From NCBI GenBank assembly GCA_963514095.1, contig OY741275.1, positions 5,374,389 to 5,438,388 on the forward strand: 64,000 nt of DNA. The letters run 5' to 3'. Made by a program: the position numbers and the translations under genes. This document shows, one piece after another, positions 42,521-55,245 of the stretch. The notes under the pieces were generated by a model, which saw nothing but the letters and a program-made list of their open reading frames with translations, was not told the origin of the DNA and did not search any database. Source of the DNA: Eutrigla gurnardus. Its lineage: Eukaryota; Chordata; Actinopteri; Perciformes; Triglidae. Position 1 is the first letter of the stretch. Every line of letters starts with the position of its first letter.

Positions 42521-43499
42521 ATGCAGATATTCCCTGGTATCAAAAATGTAAGAGAAGAAATATTTCATTGACTTGGTTGAAGTATTTCACTTACAGCAAA
42601 TATGAGTTCTTAAAATGAAAACATTAAAGATATGAAATGCTGCGGATTGAAATTGTTCTGTACCACATTAAAGCAACATTTCTAATAGATTTGTTTCTCA
42701 CAGCGTTCATTTCTAATGTCTGTGTGTCACCTTCTCCAACGTGGCCTTCATCCCATAATATTATTATCTGGATGAGCCCGCATAATCCCTTCAGCTTTCT
42801 AGCATTAGCATACAGGGATACAAAACCTGCAGCCGTGGCCCGTGGTGAATGAAGAGGCAGGTTTAAAGTTTAATCTCTTTGACAAGCCAGGATATTTATC
42901 AGGATATTATTCATATTTGTCCTGACGTGTGATTAACTCTTGTTGCGTCCCTCATAACTCACCTGGAAACCTGCAGTCGCCGTTCTGATGCGTTCAGACC
43001 AGGTTTCCAGTAAGTCAGCGGTGGTTTCCTGTTTTAAAAGCACAGCGTCTGGCTGGCCTGACCCATCATCAGGTGTAAGCATGAGTGAAGCTGCAGACAG
43101 GCCTCCAGCTGAGCTCACTGTCCGTCCACGTCCAACCTGTTCCCCACCTTCACCAGTAACGTCCCTCTTCTTCTTCATCGTGTCTTCTTTCTCTCGCTAC
43201 ACGCTCATAATGTTCCCGTCGGTCCAAACCTTCATTCTTCTCTTCTGTTCACGGCCTCTTTTCTTTTGTTCCACTGAAGACGAGCCTCCATGACCAGCCA
43301 GTTAAACTGGAGAGACAAAGGAGGTCTCCGCCTTGTTGGACGTTACAACACACACAGAGGGATCGTGTTGATGTAGCTGCAGTATATAGGGGTGGACGTT
43401 TACATCTGGTAGACATTCTGCTCTATGGTTTATTAAGTATTTTATACAACGGGGTATAAGGGCCATTGTATGTAAGAAAAAATAATAATAAAGTGCCAA

Positions 43500-43760
43500 G
43501 GGAAGGAGGTAATATTCTGAGAAAAGCTGTGATATTCTCTGAGAATAAATACATTTACTAGAAAGAAATATTCTCTGAGATTATAAAAGTTATACATTTA
43601 TGAGAAAATATGATATTCTCTGAGAATAAAGTGGTTCATTTTCGACATTTATGAGAAGAAATGTAATATTTTTTTAGATTTTTAAGTCATAAGCTTTCAA
43701 AAACAATTATATTTTCTTCGAATAAAGTGGTAAATTTGCAAGAAAAATAAATAAATGTGT
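43500..43760. repeat. degenerate GAGAATAAAGT-type repeat array
   Basis: At least four imperfect units of the form ATATTCTCTGAGAATAAAG followed by an AT-rich TTTATGAGAA stretch, of roughly 50-60 bp. Confidence 0.65.
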
Positions 43761-43929
43761 GATCATTTACCTATACTCTTCCTCTATTTACTATATAATG
43801 ATAAATATTGATAAATAATGCAATGTCAATTTTGTTGTGGTTTTGTTCCACTAATTCCCTGTCTGTGTTGTTTACATCAGAGCAGTAGTGATGTTATAGT
43901 GCGGTCTTGTGTTTCCTCCTCATGTTCGG

Positions 43930-44410
43930 GTCCTCTAGAGGCCTGGGAGCCTCAGGGTTCTTCAGTATCTTAGCTGTTTAGGACTGCACTCTTCTGGACG
44001 GAGATCTTGGTATTTTTTCCGGTTTCTCATGTTCTTGATGCTGATGTCCATTGGGATAGCTGCATCTACATCTACTGCTGTCCTGTTGTTGGTCCACCAC
44101 CCTGATGTCTGGTTGGTTAGCCGTCACCTGTTTATCAGTCTGGATCTGGAAGTCCCACAGGATCTCGGCGTGCTCATTCTCAACCAGCTTTGGAGGTTTC
44201 TTCCATGTTGACCTCTGGACTTCCAGCCCATAATACTCAGCCCGGATGTTCCTGAACACTATAGCCACTTGGGTATGGCGCTCCATGTACGCTGCATCTG
44301 CCTGCGTTGTACACCCAGCTGTTATGTGCTGTCTTAGGGGCATCTCTGCTCAGCCTGCACCTGGGGTCCTGTCTGCTGTGGTAGACCCGGCCTCTATTGT
44401 TCTTGTGCTG
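43930..44410 (-). pseudogene. LINE C-terminal end, restriction-like endonuclease type (R4/Rex6-like)
   Basis: The minus-strand frame reads HAEILWDFQIQTDKQVTANQ, then PDIRVVDQQQDSSR, then HEKPEKIP, with VQKSAVL further on. The PD...D spacing and this wording fit the C-terminal nuclease of R4/Dong (Rex6)-type fish LINEs. Stops after 43978 and the absence of a reverse transcriptase show a 5'-truncated relic. Confidence 0.65.
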
Positions 44411-44452
44411 AGGGTTTGCATGTTCTCCCTGTGTTAGCGTGGGTTCTCTGTG
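44411..44452 (+). repeat. SINE fragment
   Basis: GGGTTTGCATGTTCTCCC then TTAGCGTGGGTTCTCTGTG matches the SINE body (compare 21876-21915). Confidence 0.75.
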
Positions 44453-47400
44453 TATATGTATACACATATCATGTGTATATATGACAGCATTATCTCATTT
44501 TAAAATGTATAGAAAATCTGAGCAGCTAAATCACAGGACTGGACCAATAACCACGAGGTAGCGACGGACTCAAATCTTTTACATTTACACTTAATTAGAG
44601 CTAGAACGATAAGTCGACTAATCAATTAGTCAATTAACAGAAAAATAATTAATTTATTATAAATAATAAATAAAATGTTGTTTTGAGCCTCCCTCTTTTC
44701 CTCTGTTTTATATCATATTACACTAAATGGTTTTGGGTTTTGGACAAAACAAGACATTTAAAGACGTCACCTTGGACTTTGAGAAACTGTGATTAGCGAC
44801 CAAACAATTAATGTAGAAAAGAATCAGCAGCTCTACAGTTAACTGCATCTTTAGTTTTCTGCTGTTTATATGCGCTGATGTTTTTACACAAATTAAGCTC
44901 CTAAGGAATAAATGCTGAAGATCGCATGCTGTTTATAATATCAGCTGATCTGATGGTATCTATAATGAGTTATCAGATGGACGCAGCAGATTCCCACTCC
45001 TAATCTCTGCTCTCTCACCAGATCCCTCCCATTGTTCAGCCCTGCAGGCGTTCACCATTAGTGCCTGTTTTTTCCACAAAAATACATAAAATAAAACATA
45101 AAAATAGCATTCTGATTGGGAGGGGTTTTGCCCAGGAGCATTAGAAACTAAAAAAACAGGAGTGGAGACAGCGAGCTATTGTTCTCTCAGATTTTCATCC
45201 ACACATCGAAGGTTGAAAACCAAATATTTCTCCCTGCGTGTTTTCATGTGTGATGCATGTTAATAAGCCTCAGTGCTGCTCTACCTGACAGCTTGTGTGT
45301 TCATGTCACGACCGGGTATAGACTGTTAGGATTCAGGTCAGAGCACATTTCTGCCAGCAGGAAGGATTATTATCCTGAAAGCAGCTGAATCAGCGTGTTG
45401 AGTAAAGAGGTTTGGTTAGTTCATCAGCAGCTGAAGACCCTGAACTGACTTTCCCTGTCTGATCTACCTTTAAGTAAACACAACAGCTGTTTGGTTCGTG
45501 AAGGGGAAACATTTTTTACTAGCAGTGTCAGGATTTTCATTCTAAAATTGAGTGAAATTCATTTTAGATTTCGACCTTCAAAGTCAAAAGGCTTGGCTAA
45601 TAATTTGTTTCTCACCATCCAGCCTGTTTGCATACGTTCAAAAGGAAAAAAACAAAAATACCCGACAGCAACCAGTGGAGACGACAGACCAACAACATGC
45701 CAGCTGTCACGTCCTAACACCAGTTTGGCTCCGCCCACAAAATGTCATCGCTGTTTACACAAAAAAGGACTATATTACGAGATGATCTGTCTTTTTATCC
45801 TCCGTCTTGTGGAAGTCAACTTGAAATGATTCAATTAGCCGAGTGTGCAGGAATTTCAGTGACATAATTATTGGGGCTGCATCTTTCCTGTGTTTGTTCA
45901 ATATAAAAACACACCTTATTGTTTCATACATTCAGCTTGTTTGAAAAATAAAAGTGTCTTTTCTTTCCCTGAAGCCTTTTCACTGCTTTCAGTCCACATG
46001 TAACAACAGAAGTTCCTTTTTTTGGCTACAGCTTCATCTTTCCACCCAGACAGCCCAAGGTCGCCTCTAATGGCTTCTCTGTGTGCTGTTATTCAAAGTG
46101 CAGCAACATTGTTGGCTTCCTGCTCCTTCCCTGGACCGTTGCTCATGTCACCATCGTTGCATAATGTTTGATGCAACTTGTGCAGAATCACAGCCTCTGG
46201 TTCTCGTCTGATGCCCATTTACGCCGTCACTGAGATTATAAAAGCCTTGTGTGAATATTCTGCATTATGAAACCCCTCAGCCCGTATTCATGTGTAAATG
46301 CTGATGCTTCTGAAGCTTCCTACTTTTATTATTAAGGCTGAATCTTGATGGCGTTCCATTTCCGCCTCCCACGCAGCAAAGGCTTAAGGAGCTGGCGATG
46401 TGTCACCAGTGTTTACCGCACCTATGAGGCCTCAGTTCAGTCTGCCGATGAGATATGCAGATGAATGAAGCCCAGTTTCTGCAGAGAGAGAACTAGTTTT
46501 CCTGTTTGGCTCACACACAGATGCATGCTGGTACCTCTTGGCATTGTGTTCTGTCAGAGGAAGTAGGGTTGTTTAATATGGCGATGAATGATTTTATTTA
46601 TATATTTGGTTGCATAAGTGGTGCGGCTTGGAGAGGGACCGTGTGGTGAACTGTGCAGACAGTAAAATTGGATTTCTCCCCATTAGGAGGTTGATTCAGT
46701 GGACTGTACAGCTGCAGGCGTGCTGCTTGTGAGAGCCGTCTCCTCTCTGCATGCAGGCTTGAAACCAGCCAATAAGGACTCAGCAGGAAGCACGTGTACA
46801 CATACTGTACACTCATTCACAAACACCTCAGAGAATTCAGGTCAGAGACGTTACACAACATCTGACTGCCAGCTTAGTGCAGTCACCACTATTTCCTAAA
46901 AATAAATCTCCTAAAACTCAATATGAGTGAGGTTAATGGGTTGTGATTATATGGCCCGCTTTTTCAATAGTTCCCCCTTTTCCTGCCTGGTTCAATCAAT
47001 AAAAACACACAGCACAATATCTGTGGAGTCATAGGAGAAAAAAACATTTAGAAAAGAATATACAATATAAATCTAAAAATCAGAAATATACTGATATGAA
47101 TAAATGAATAAATGTGGAAATATAAAGATTAAAAAACAAATTCACTGTTGCCCATAAAGATGGAATGTTTTCAGACACAATCCTCTGTTTATTCCTATTT
47201 AAATGTATCAGTAATCTCTTCAGTCCAGGTGTCATGATTACATTATTTCTCACAATTATCCAGGTGAAATGAATGAGTCCTTCGTGGGCGACCCTATAAT
47301 AGGATAATTTTACGCATTTTTATTTATTTTCATGGTAAGAGGTAATACTTACACCAATATGTCTAAAAAGAATTGGCAGAAACAAAAGGGGAAAATAAAG

Positions 47401-48485
47401 TGAAATAAAAATAAATGGGATTATCTAAAAATTAAATAAATAAACAACACCATACAAGTTTATTGCTAAGTGCTAAGATATATAGTGATATTGCACATCG
47501 CCCTATTACAAATGTGTGTGCTGCTATTATTGCACTGGGTTAGCATACATAAGTATTTATGTGTGCACCATTGCACATTAATAGTAATAGATGTATATAT
47601 GCATGCAAGGTCACTGGCCTGGATCATCCCCAGTGTCCCCCCAACAAGTAAACCCACACATACAAGATACAAACACAGACTACCCATCCAGTGGGTAGGT
47701 AGTTTACAGTTTTGATTTTCCTGTCCCCATGTTTTAGTTTTAGTATTTGGTAAATGAGGTAAAGGTTGGCAGATCCCATATGATGCTTGGTATGGTGTTC
47801 CGGGTCTACGACGCTCGATATGAAAACACTGTCTGCCCAAAATCACTATTCCTAAATGGGATTGACAATCACCTCTGGAGCCGGCTTTTTTTTATAAGGT
47901 CCTTTAACGGAGGTGGGGCCATGGAAGATTTTGTAAACCAAAATAGAATCTGCATAGCTGGTGTGTTTTCACAGCTCAGCAGCTCATATTTCTTCAGGAA
48001 ATGAAAATGCTTATATTATTATATTACTTTTATATTTTGGTATTTTCTCTTTATTTTCCCACCGTCATTCATTATTTGACTGACTTGTCTTCATATTTCT
48101 ACATATATTTACAGATACAGATTTTTTCTTTTTTGTGGCACTCCTATGACTCCATAGTTTCTGGTGTATGTGGCTGGTGCTGAGGTCAGCAGATCACACA
48201 TCCACCTGCACACGTCCCTCAGATAAACCACATTGCCATGTTTTTATATTTTTCTCACCAATGGTTCTGGAACGATTTGAGCATTAGTTTATTTGATGAA
48301 AATTAACAGTCGTGATAATCGACTAGTTGATTAAGACATTCATTGAATTTGTCAGAAGACGTCACCTTGGCATGTTTCATGAATATATGCATTGAAAAAT
48401 AACGTTGGTATATTTATTGATGGCACACATAACCGAGATGTTGGTGTATGACGAGAATGCAGTCAGCTCAGGGATGTGTGGTCGT
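44453..48485. other. gene-free spacer
   Basis: AT-rich with no coding exon recognised. 46200-46470 is complex, non-repetitive sequence. The frames at 47466-47846 and 47747-48004 carry no family signature. Confidence 0.35.

Positions 48486-48552
<67 letters not shown>
48486..48552. repeat. (CA)n microsatellite
   Basis: About 33 uninterrupted CA units. Confidence 0.97.
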
Positions 48553-48553
<1 letters not shown>

Positions 48554-49105
48554 CGTGAGTGCATGAAGCAGCGTTTTTTGAGGAATGTGGGTCACTTCCT
48601 GCTGCCGCCTCCCGTCTCCTCAGCACGTTGGCTCGTGGCGTTTTTCCGCTGCATGGTCTGATTGACTCGACTCTAGAAAGGAGTAAGCTCGGATCCAGAA
48701 GGCACGCTAGCATCCCTCTGAGGCCGAGCCGCAGCTTTATATTAGCATTTAGCTTTGAGCTAAGTGCATTAGTTGTGCAGGTGTGTGATCACACACCAAA
48801 GTATTCTTAGATGAAATGTCCAATGATCAGCAGACTTATTATCCTGGGATCATTATATTCATAAATATATCATTATATACCTAAAACGTGACTTTTGACA
48901 ACGATGGAGGCTGAACACTAAACACCTTAACAAAGCACGAGCAATCAAACCTGCAATTCAAATGGTTGTTTTTGTCACAAATTCTTTCAAGGACACACAC
49001 GTTAAGGAAAGCTGAACTCTTTCCACCTAAAATGATAGTTAATCCGGAACATGAATCATTTAACGAAGCACTGTTTTTTTACTTTTACCACAGAAGTGTG
49101 CGTGG

Positions 49106-49138
49106 GTGATGGCCGCTGCTTCTGGCAGCGGCCATCAC
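49106..49138. repeat. perfect 14-bp hairpin with 5-nt loop
   Basis: GTGATGGCCGCTGC, loop TTCTG, GCAGCGGCCATCAC. The stem is perfect and GC-rich in an AT-rich surrounding. No T-tract follows it. Confidence 0.9.
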
Positions 49139-49629
49139 TCTGCTTCTTTTGTGCGAGCGGAGGTTGTTGCTTCCATAATTCATTGCGTAATTGAAAATAT
49201 GAGTAAAACGCCTGTGAAAAATCACAGAAAATGAATTCATACTAAAACGGTACATTGGCCCGTATTTTTATGGACGTTTCTTAGCATGTATACGTACACT
49301 ACGACAACATGGAGGCTCCGAAGTCTGAACCAAGACGGAAACTTTATTTCTCCTTTCAAACTTGAAGAAGGCAGCGCCGACCAGATCCACTACTTCTGTT
49401 CTTACCAAAGAAGACCTGTTTTCCAAATAATTGTATTTTGTGAAGGTATTCCTGCTGTGTAAATGTATTTCTGCTTGGAGAGTCAAGTAAAGTCTGCTGT
49501 TCTTAGCTCTGTGTGTAAGAATGATCCATAATGTTGCCTCTTTGCAACCCGTGGCCTCTGCGCTCACCGAATCTGATTGATCACAGAATTTGGTGAAACA
49601 ATGTTATTGTCATAACAATGTTATGATGG

Positions 49630-50100
49630 GGTCATCCCTATGTTCCCCAGGTCCCATGTTCCCTGGGTCCTATGTTCCCCGTTTTCCCCAAAAAGGGTCC
49701 CATGTTCCCCGGTTGCAATACTGACAGGAAGCCTTGTAGTGGTTCTCGGTCTCCTCCACCCTGGAGTGGACGTTGCTGCTGCAGAGCTACTCGCTGGGCG
49801 TTGTAGACCCTTCTGATGGGCACTGTGGGTTCCCTCTCCAATTCTCCAGTTACTGCTTGACAGAAATCGGCATTGTGCACCCTTACTCTGTCAGGGGGAT
49901 GCACATGTTCACCGACCTCGTGCACAATGATGTTAGGATCCCCTCCTCAACATCAAAGGTGTGTTGGTCCACAGTACTGCCCTGCAGGTCTCTCTCCAGC
50001 ATCTCCATCTAATGTTGTCTTGGTTGGTGCGATGCCTGTGGTATCTGAAGTGGTCCAGAACTATCACTTTTCCTCCTCGGTCTCCAGTCATTAGCTTTGC
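49630..50100. repeat. unclassified transposon-like fragment with ATGTTCCCC tandem motif
   Basis: 49637-49713 has repeated (C)ATGTTCCC(C)...GGTCC motifs. The following 350 bp has overlapping frames on both strands but no domain I can name. Confidence 0.35.
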
Positions 50101-51412
50101 CATTGTCTCCTCCTTGGTAAGCTAGCTAGGGCTTATAACAATTGAGTTATATGTCACCAATACTTTTCTCTCCATTTTATTATTTAGATTTAGATTTAGA
50201 TATTTAGTGTATTTATTATTAAGTATTAATTTATTAATTTATTGTGTATTTATTATTCTTATTTATTTATTATTAGTATTTAATGTATTTATTATTAGTA
50301 TTTATTGTTGATTTAGTTTATTGTATTTAAACTGTCACTGTTTACAAAACAAAAGCCAATTTACAGCCTAATCTCCCCTCATCTAGGCCTATTTGGATAT
50401 CAAACGGCCGACAGGCCTATTTGCCCTGGAATTCGGCACTAATGGTGTAAAAAATGACATAGGAAATACAGACTGTGCTGTTTATTCACCCCGCTGACGG
50501 TGTGTAAATCAGGAGTAAAGAGGGCAAACCAGAATTTTACCACACTTTTTAAAATCTTCTATCATTTCCTTTTGCTAAATACATAATTGAAAAAGTTATT
50601 TTGATGCTTTTTGGTGCATTTAATATCACTTCTGCAAACTTCTAGATGGAAAAAACGGGTCTATTTGTTTTGGTGCTCTTTTAAAGAATGACAAATGTAT
50701 GTTTGCACACATCCACGCACCACAAAAAAAGGAACAAGAGAACATCATTACGATTGGTCAAACAGTAGACAAAGATCCTGTTAATGGTTTAAATATAGTT
50801 CAGTGTGTCACTGTGTTCCTCTGTGCATTGTGTTCTCCATTAAACTCAACTCTATTGATTGTTGGGCATCACAGGATGGATCTGTGCCCCACAATGCCCC
50901 TGTGGTTGCCAAGCGATCATGCGCCACATAAACACACTGGCAATGGGCAGGTTTTACGACGTCCTGTGTCTAACGCACTCCTCCCCCTCCGATGTGTAAA
51001 CTCTTCACCAAGGGGGTCAACAGCGATGCATTGTTCCTGCCCAGGAGAGCCAACAGTAGCAGACATTGTTAAGCAGTGATGTGAACACACTGCCTGTGAA
51101 CGCTTCATAATAAAGACCAAAATCATGACATGAAGCCTGAATCATTTCAAGACGTTTTCGTGCCGCTGTGTCCTCAAAGCTGATCTGTGTTGAGATTCTC
51201 CTCCTGTTGTTGCTGAATCAGATATGGAGTGAACAGATATTGTATCCGTCTGTGGTAGAGACGGGACAATAATGGATTTTTATTGCAGATTTGCGATTTA
51301 TGATCAACTTATTTGAGATCATTTGATTGTTTTTCACAAAAAAAAGATGTCTTATCTGTGATGCAGTAAACATTTGTTTCAATGTAATTATGTTTGAGTG
51401 CCATTTGGAGTT
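50101..51412. other. spacer, no feature recognised
   Basis: Contains an A/T-rich (TATTTATTATT)n-like stretch at 50180-50330 and no coding evidence. Confidence 0.4.
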
Positions 51413-51666
51413 TTAAAGGAGTCATCACCTGGTTTTATACGTATCCAGCCCCCCTTGGATCGCTTTGGATCAATTCGTAAAACTTATTAGAAAAAAAAAA
51501 AAAAAATTTAATCAAACATTGAGCTTGTTCTGACCCTTTTTCGTACCGCGATTTTATCACGCGAGATTACGCGCGAGGTTTTGACTGGTCCGGATGTGCA
51601 TTGTATAATATGTAATGAGGCGCGCGTTGATTCGCCGCAGGAAGGACAGAGCCGGGGGGGCTTGCC

Positions 51667-52536
51667 TAGCCAGGCTAGCGCCGCCTACTGGTTCCGGCAA
51701 ATTTAATTTGCCTCAACCATAGTCTGGGAACTAGCAATGCGTTTCGGTTTGCTCCGTCCGCCAGAGCGGACGGACCAATCAGCGAGCAGATGTGGCGATG
51801 ACGGGCGATGACGGGCGATGACGTCGAACTGAAGCGCCCAAACTGAAATACCGGTGTAGTTCCCAAGCTGCGGTAAACAGTTGACGAGATGGATGTCGGC
51901 GAAGCTATACGCTCTGTGCTTGAAACTATTCAGGATATTAAAGACTTAAAGCCAGAACAAGAAGCATGTTTGACGAATTTTTTGGAGGGCAAAGACGTTT
52001 TTGGACTTCTTCCTACCGGGTTTGGGAAAAGTTTAATTTACCAGCTGGCCCCGTTAGTGGCGAAGACATTATGCAAGCCAAACGCTAATGCTAACCCTAT
52101 TGTCATCGTTGTGTCCCCCCTGCTTGCCCTGATAGAAGACCAGATTAAGGAGGCAGGGATACTGGGTGTAACAGCAGGCTTTGAAAGCAGACTTTCTGTC
52201 TTACTGTCAAATATAATCTTTGAATGCGTTATTGTTCCTTTGATGCGTAGATTTGAGGAACAGAAACGACAACACTCGTCAATACACACGTTCTTCTTCT
52301 TGTTGTTGTTTTACGGCGGTGGGATGTCAATAGCCTACACATGTTTTCAATATGCTCAAAAAGACTACAATGCTAAACCACCCGGCTTCCGGCGCATAGC
52401 ATACGTCACCGCCAAGCAGCAGCGATTAGTCGAAGCAAACGGAAGCAACCGCCTCCCGGAAGCAAACGAATCTCTACGGCTCGTGTTCAGACGCTATATG
52501 AAATGTAATGAAGTAAGTGTCTGATGCATCAGGCTA
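51667..52536 (+). mobile_element. 870-bp insertion with 9-bp duplication, carrying RecQ-like coding sequence
   Basis: GGGCTTGCC is directly repeated at 51658-51666 and 52537-52545. The ends are TAGCC... and ...GGCTA, a very short terminal inverted repeat. Upstream of the frame is a GC-rich leader with a 10-bp GCGATGACGG triple repeat (51795-51823). A 9-bp duplication is compatible with Mutator-like or Merlin-like elements; with so short an inverted repeat the superfamily is unproven. Confidence 0.6.
51889..52524 (+). pseudogene. RecQ-like DNA helicase N-terminal motifs, truncated
   Basis: Open frame of 211 codons. Residues 20-38 (LKPEQEACLTNFLEGKDVF) match RecQ motif 0 with its Gln. Residues 41-49 (LPTGFGKSL) are the Walker A motif, followed by IYQLAPL. 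Residues 71-87 (IVIVVSPLLALIEDQIK) are motif Ia. After about residue 95 the sequence becomes unlike any helicase, and the DExH box and motifs III-VI are absent. Known RecQ proteins unwind DNA 3'-5'; this fragment cannot. GTAAGT occurs near 52513, so a splice donor is possible. Confidence 0.7.
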
Positions 52537-53273
52537 GGGCTTGCCTGCATGCAGACTCCAAAACATAATGGCGGCGCTTCGGCGATTTCAGGTAGCGGAC
52601 GGGGCGGGGTTGGGTGGTGAAAGAGGGGTGGGCTTATGCAAGTAGCCTCCACGGTGACGTCACCGAAGGCGCAGAATCAAAATCTCGTGCTTTAGGAATG
52701 CACACCCTTGTGTGCTATTCCTGTTCGGAAAAAGAGCAGAAGCGAAAAAACGGCGCCACTTTCAAACTCCAGCCTTTCAGGCAAGTTTCAACTGAGGTCA
52801 AACACAGATATGCATGTTTTAACAAGAGAAATTGCGATTTCCAGGTGATGACTCCTTTAAGCACATTTGATGATTATCGGTAAATATTGTGAATCGCAAG
52901 TATTTTGGCCAGAATAATCATGACATGAACTTTTCAAATAGTCCAATGCCTGGTCCCCCCAAGCTCTACAATAGCAGCTCACATTAGTCCAGAGACCAGA
53001 CCAGACTATGTGGAGAAACCAGAGACTGTCTGTGGTCCAAACAACAAGGTCTCTGCTGTATTTATGTCTAGATGACCTTATTTGGAGTGTTGATGGAGCA
53101 GCTACAATGTTAGCATAGCCTAGCACCCATCAACCAGACTCCATTCAGAAAACAGATTTACTTGACACTAGAAGCTGGTTCTTCCTGCTTCATCTCCTCC
53201 CATGAGTCATGACAGCAGGACTAAATTTAGCAGGACCCACAAAGTAAAGCTGTGGCACGTAGCACCATGTAAA

Positions 53274-53295
53274 CTCTCTCTCTCTCTCTCTCTCT
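53274..53295. repeat. (CT)n microsatellite
   Basis: About ten CT units. Confidence 0.9.
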
Positions 53296-53835
53296 GTCTC
53301 TTATGTTGTGTGTTGCTCCCTCTCCTTCTTCTCCCAGTAAAAGGCTTGTCCGTGACTCACCACGGCAGTGCGAGTGCCTCATGAATTATTGAAGCGATGG
53401 TTGAGCCCTCATGAATTATCCAAGGAGGAGCAGCTCAGTGGCTTCGTCTGATCCAGCCTCCGAAAAATGACGTTGCCACACACGTTTGCTCTTGATGTAC
53501 CAGAAATGAGTGGAAGTCCACGTAGGGAGGAGGTCGGGATGGTGGAGGGGTCATCAAATGTTACATATTATTTTAATGCCAATTGTGATGTTTTAACCAA
53601 AACTTACCAAGTAGTTTTGTTTTGTTCATGAACCACATGTTTCAAACAGTTTCAAACAGTTTGAAACTGCGACCGTTCGGTTTAGAAACAATATATTTCC
53701 ATGGCAACATAATTGAGAGTGTAGTTTAGTTGTATGGGAACGTAATTTCACCACACAGGACAAGAACACACAAGACTGCTAACTGTAATCTAGTCCCAGT
53801 GATGTTAGGTTTTCCTAAATTTAGTAGTTTTGCTG

Positions 53836-54210
53836 CCTAAACCTAACCTTTGTTTTGTTGCCTAAACCTTTTAAGACCAGCCTAAGTCCTAAACCTAACC
53901 TTTGTTTTGTCGCCTAAACCTTTTAAGACCAGCCTAAGTCCTAAACCTAACCTTTGTTTTGTTGCCTAAACCTTTTAAGACCAGCCTAAGTCCTAAACCT
54001 AACCTTTGTTTTGTTGCCTAAACCTTTTAAGACCAGCCTAAGTCCTAAACCTAACCTTTGTTTTGTTGCCTAAACCTTTTAAGACCAGCCTAAATCCTAA
54101 ACCTTACCTTCGTTTTGTTGCCTAAACCTTTTAAGACCAGCCTAAGTCCTAAACCTTACCTTCGTTTTGTTGCCTAAACCTTTTAAGACCAGCCTAAGTC
54201 CTAAACCTAA
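53836..54210. repeat. 52-bp minisatellite, seven units
   Basis: TTTTAAGACCAGCC starts at 53869, 53921, 53973, 54025, 54077, 54129 and 54181, exactly 52 bp apart. The unit also contains CCTAAACCTAACCTTTGTTT and TGTTGCC. Units differ by a few substitutions only. Confidence 0.97.
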
Positions 54211-55070
54211 GATGGCAACATGTTCACTGATGATTAATCGGTTAATCGTTTTGGTATATTAAACATCAGAAAATAGTGAGTTTCATAGACACAAACGCAC
54301 CACGAGCCGTCATGGTGCCTTTTCCTGACTTAAACCCACAGGAAGTCAGCGTTGCTGTGAGTCTCTCTACTGTACGTATGGCGAACAAACGCCACACAGC
54401 AGCAGGGGCCACGTGTCCTGAACGCATCGTTGTGTTTGATGAATAGTCTGTTAAAAGTGTTCATTGTACATTCCTCCGACTGAGCAGAAGATCTGATTAC
54501 ACTCTGAGCGTCCTGCTGTGGAAATAAATCGGCATATTAATGAGTAAATGGGATTTTATTGACTCCGGAGAGGATTCATATCAAAACCACCCTGGTGTTA
54601 CTCCATTCATTTTTATTAATCATAGGAAGTAAAGTACACACAGGACAGCTCATAATGAAACTGGAAAATAACTAAACCCATGAAACTGAAGTTTGTACGG
54701 ACATGTCCAAGTCCACGTGGACGGGACGGTGTTTGTTGACACAATGCAATTAAATGAAATGAAAGTAGAAATATGATTCATTCTAGTTGATAATGATGAT
54801 ATGCACAGACATTTTATTTTTATTTCAATCAGAGAGACACAATTTATTAGGTACTAATGTTTTCCTATTTCACGTACAGTGAAAGGTTTTCACCACTTGA
54901 TTGATAATTCATAGATCAGGTTATTTCCTTTCATCTTTCTACTGTCATTAAAAACCAATAAAGAGACTTAAAGTCCCATAACTCCTACTATTATCACTGT
55001 TAGTCATATTTCTTTTATTATTGCTGCTGTTAGTGCTTTTATTATCAATATCATTCGGTTGTCTCCACTG
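54211..55070. other. spacer, no feature recognised
   Basis: Non-coding by inspection; 54470-54600 is complex sequence with TTAATGAG-type words. Confidence 0.35.
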
Positions 55071-55245
55071 CTGCTTGACGTCAGACCTTTTACTGATCAC
55101 CATCATTATGGAGTTATTTTAGCATCCATTTGATCTGTTTATTGCTTTTACACCTATTGGACCTCTGGATGATGTTATGAACTCAGTTATGAACTGACAG
55201 GATGGCGTTTGTTTTCCTGGTGTCTGGGACTTCAACATGTATCAG
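55071..55245 (+). repeat. unclassified dispersed repeat, copy 2
   Basis: Shares TTTACTGATCACCATCAT, TTTTAGCATCC, ATCTGTTTATT, GATGTTATGAACTCAG and TTTCCTGGTGTCTGGGA with 37625-37890 in the same order. Confidence 0.7.

Larger units (their letters stand above)
51413..52860. mobile_element. TTAA-bounded DNA element hosting a second insertion
   Basis: TTAA at 51413-51416 and 52857-52860. Inverted ends AGGAGTCATCACCTGG and CCAGGTGATGACTCCT match perfectly (16 bp). 1,448 bp in all, of which 870 bp (51667-52536) plus one duplication copy is a later insertion. With that removed, the host element is about 570 bp and has no coding frame. TTAA suggests piggyBac/Kolobok-type mobilisation. Confidence 0.85.

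Noticed and set aside
42933..43293. Overlapping frames on both strands
   Set aside because: No conserved domain, no splice phase logic; judged chance.
47466..48004. Overlapping 126- and 85-codon frames
   Set aside because: Checked for retroelement motifs; none found, and compositions look random.
48377..48713. Cys-Val repeat frames
   Set aside because: Translation of the CA/TG microsatellite.
52614..52883. 89-codon plus frame after the RecQ-like piece
   Set aside because: Runs through the inverted end of the TTAA element; no domain recognised.
53836..54210. CRISPR-like array
   Set aside because: Units are 52-bp head-to-tail repeats without unique spacers; eukaryotic minisatellite.
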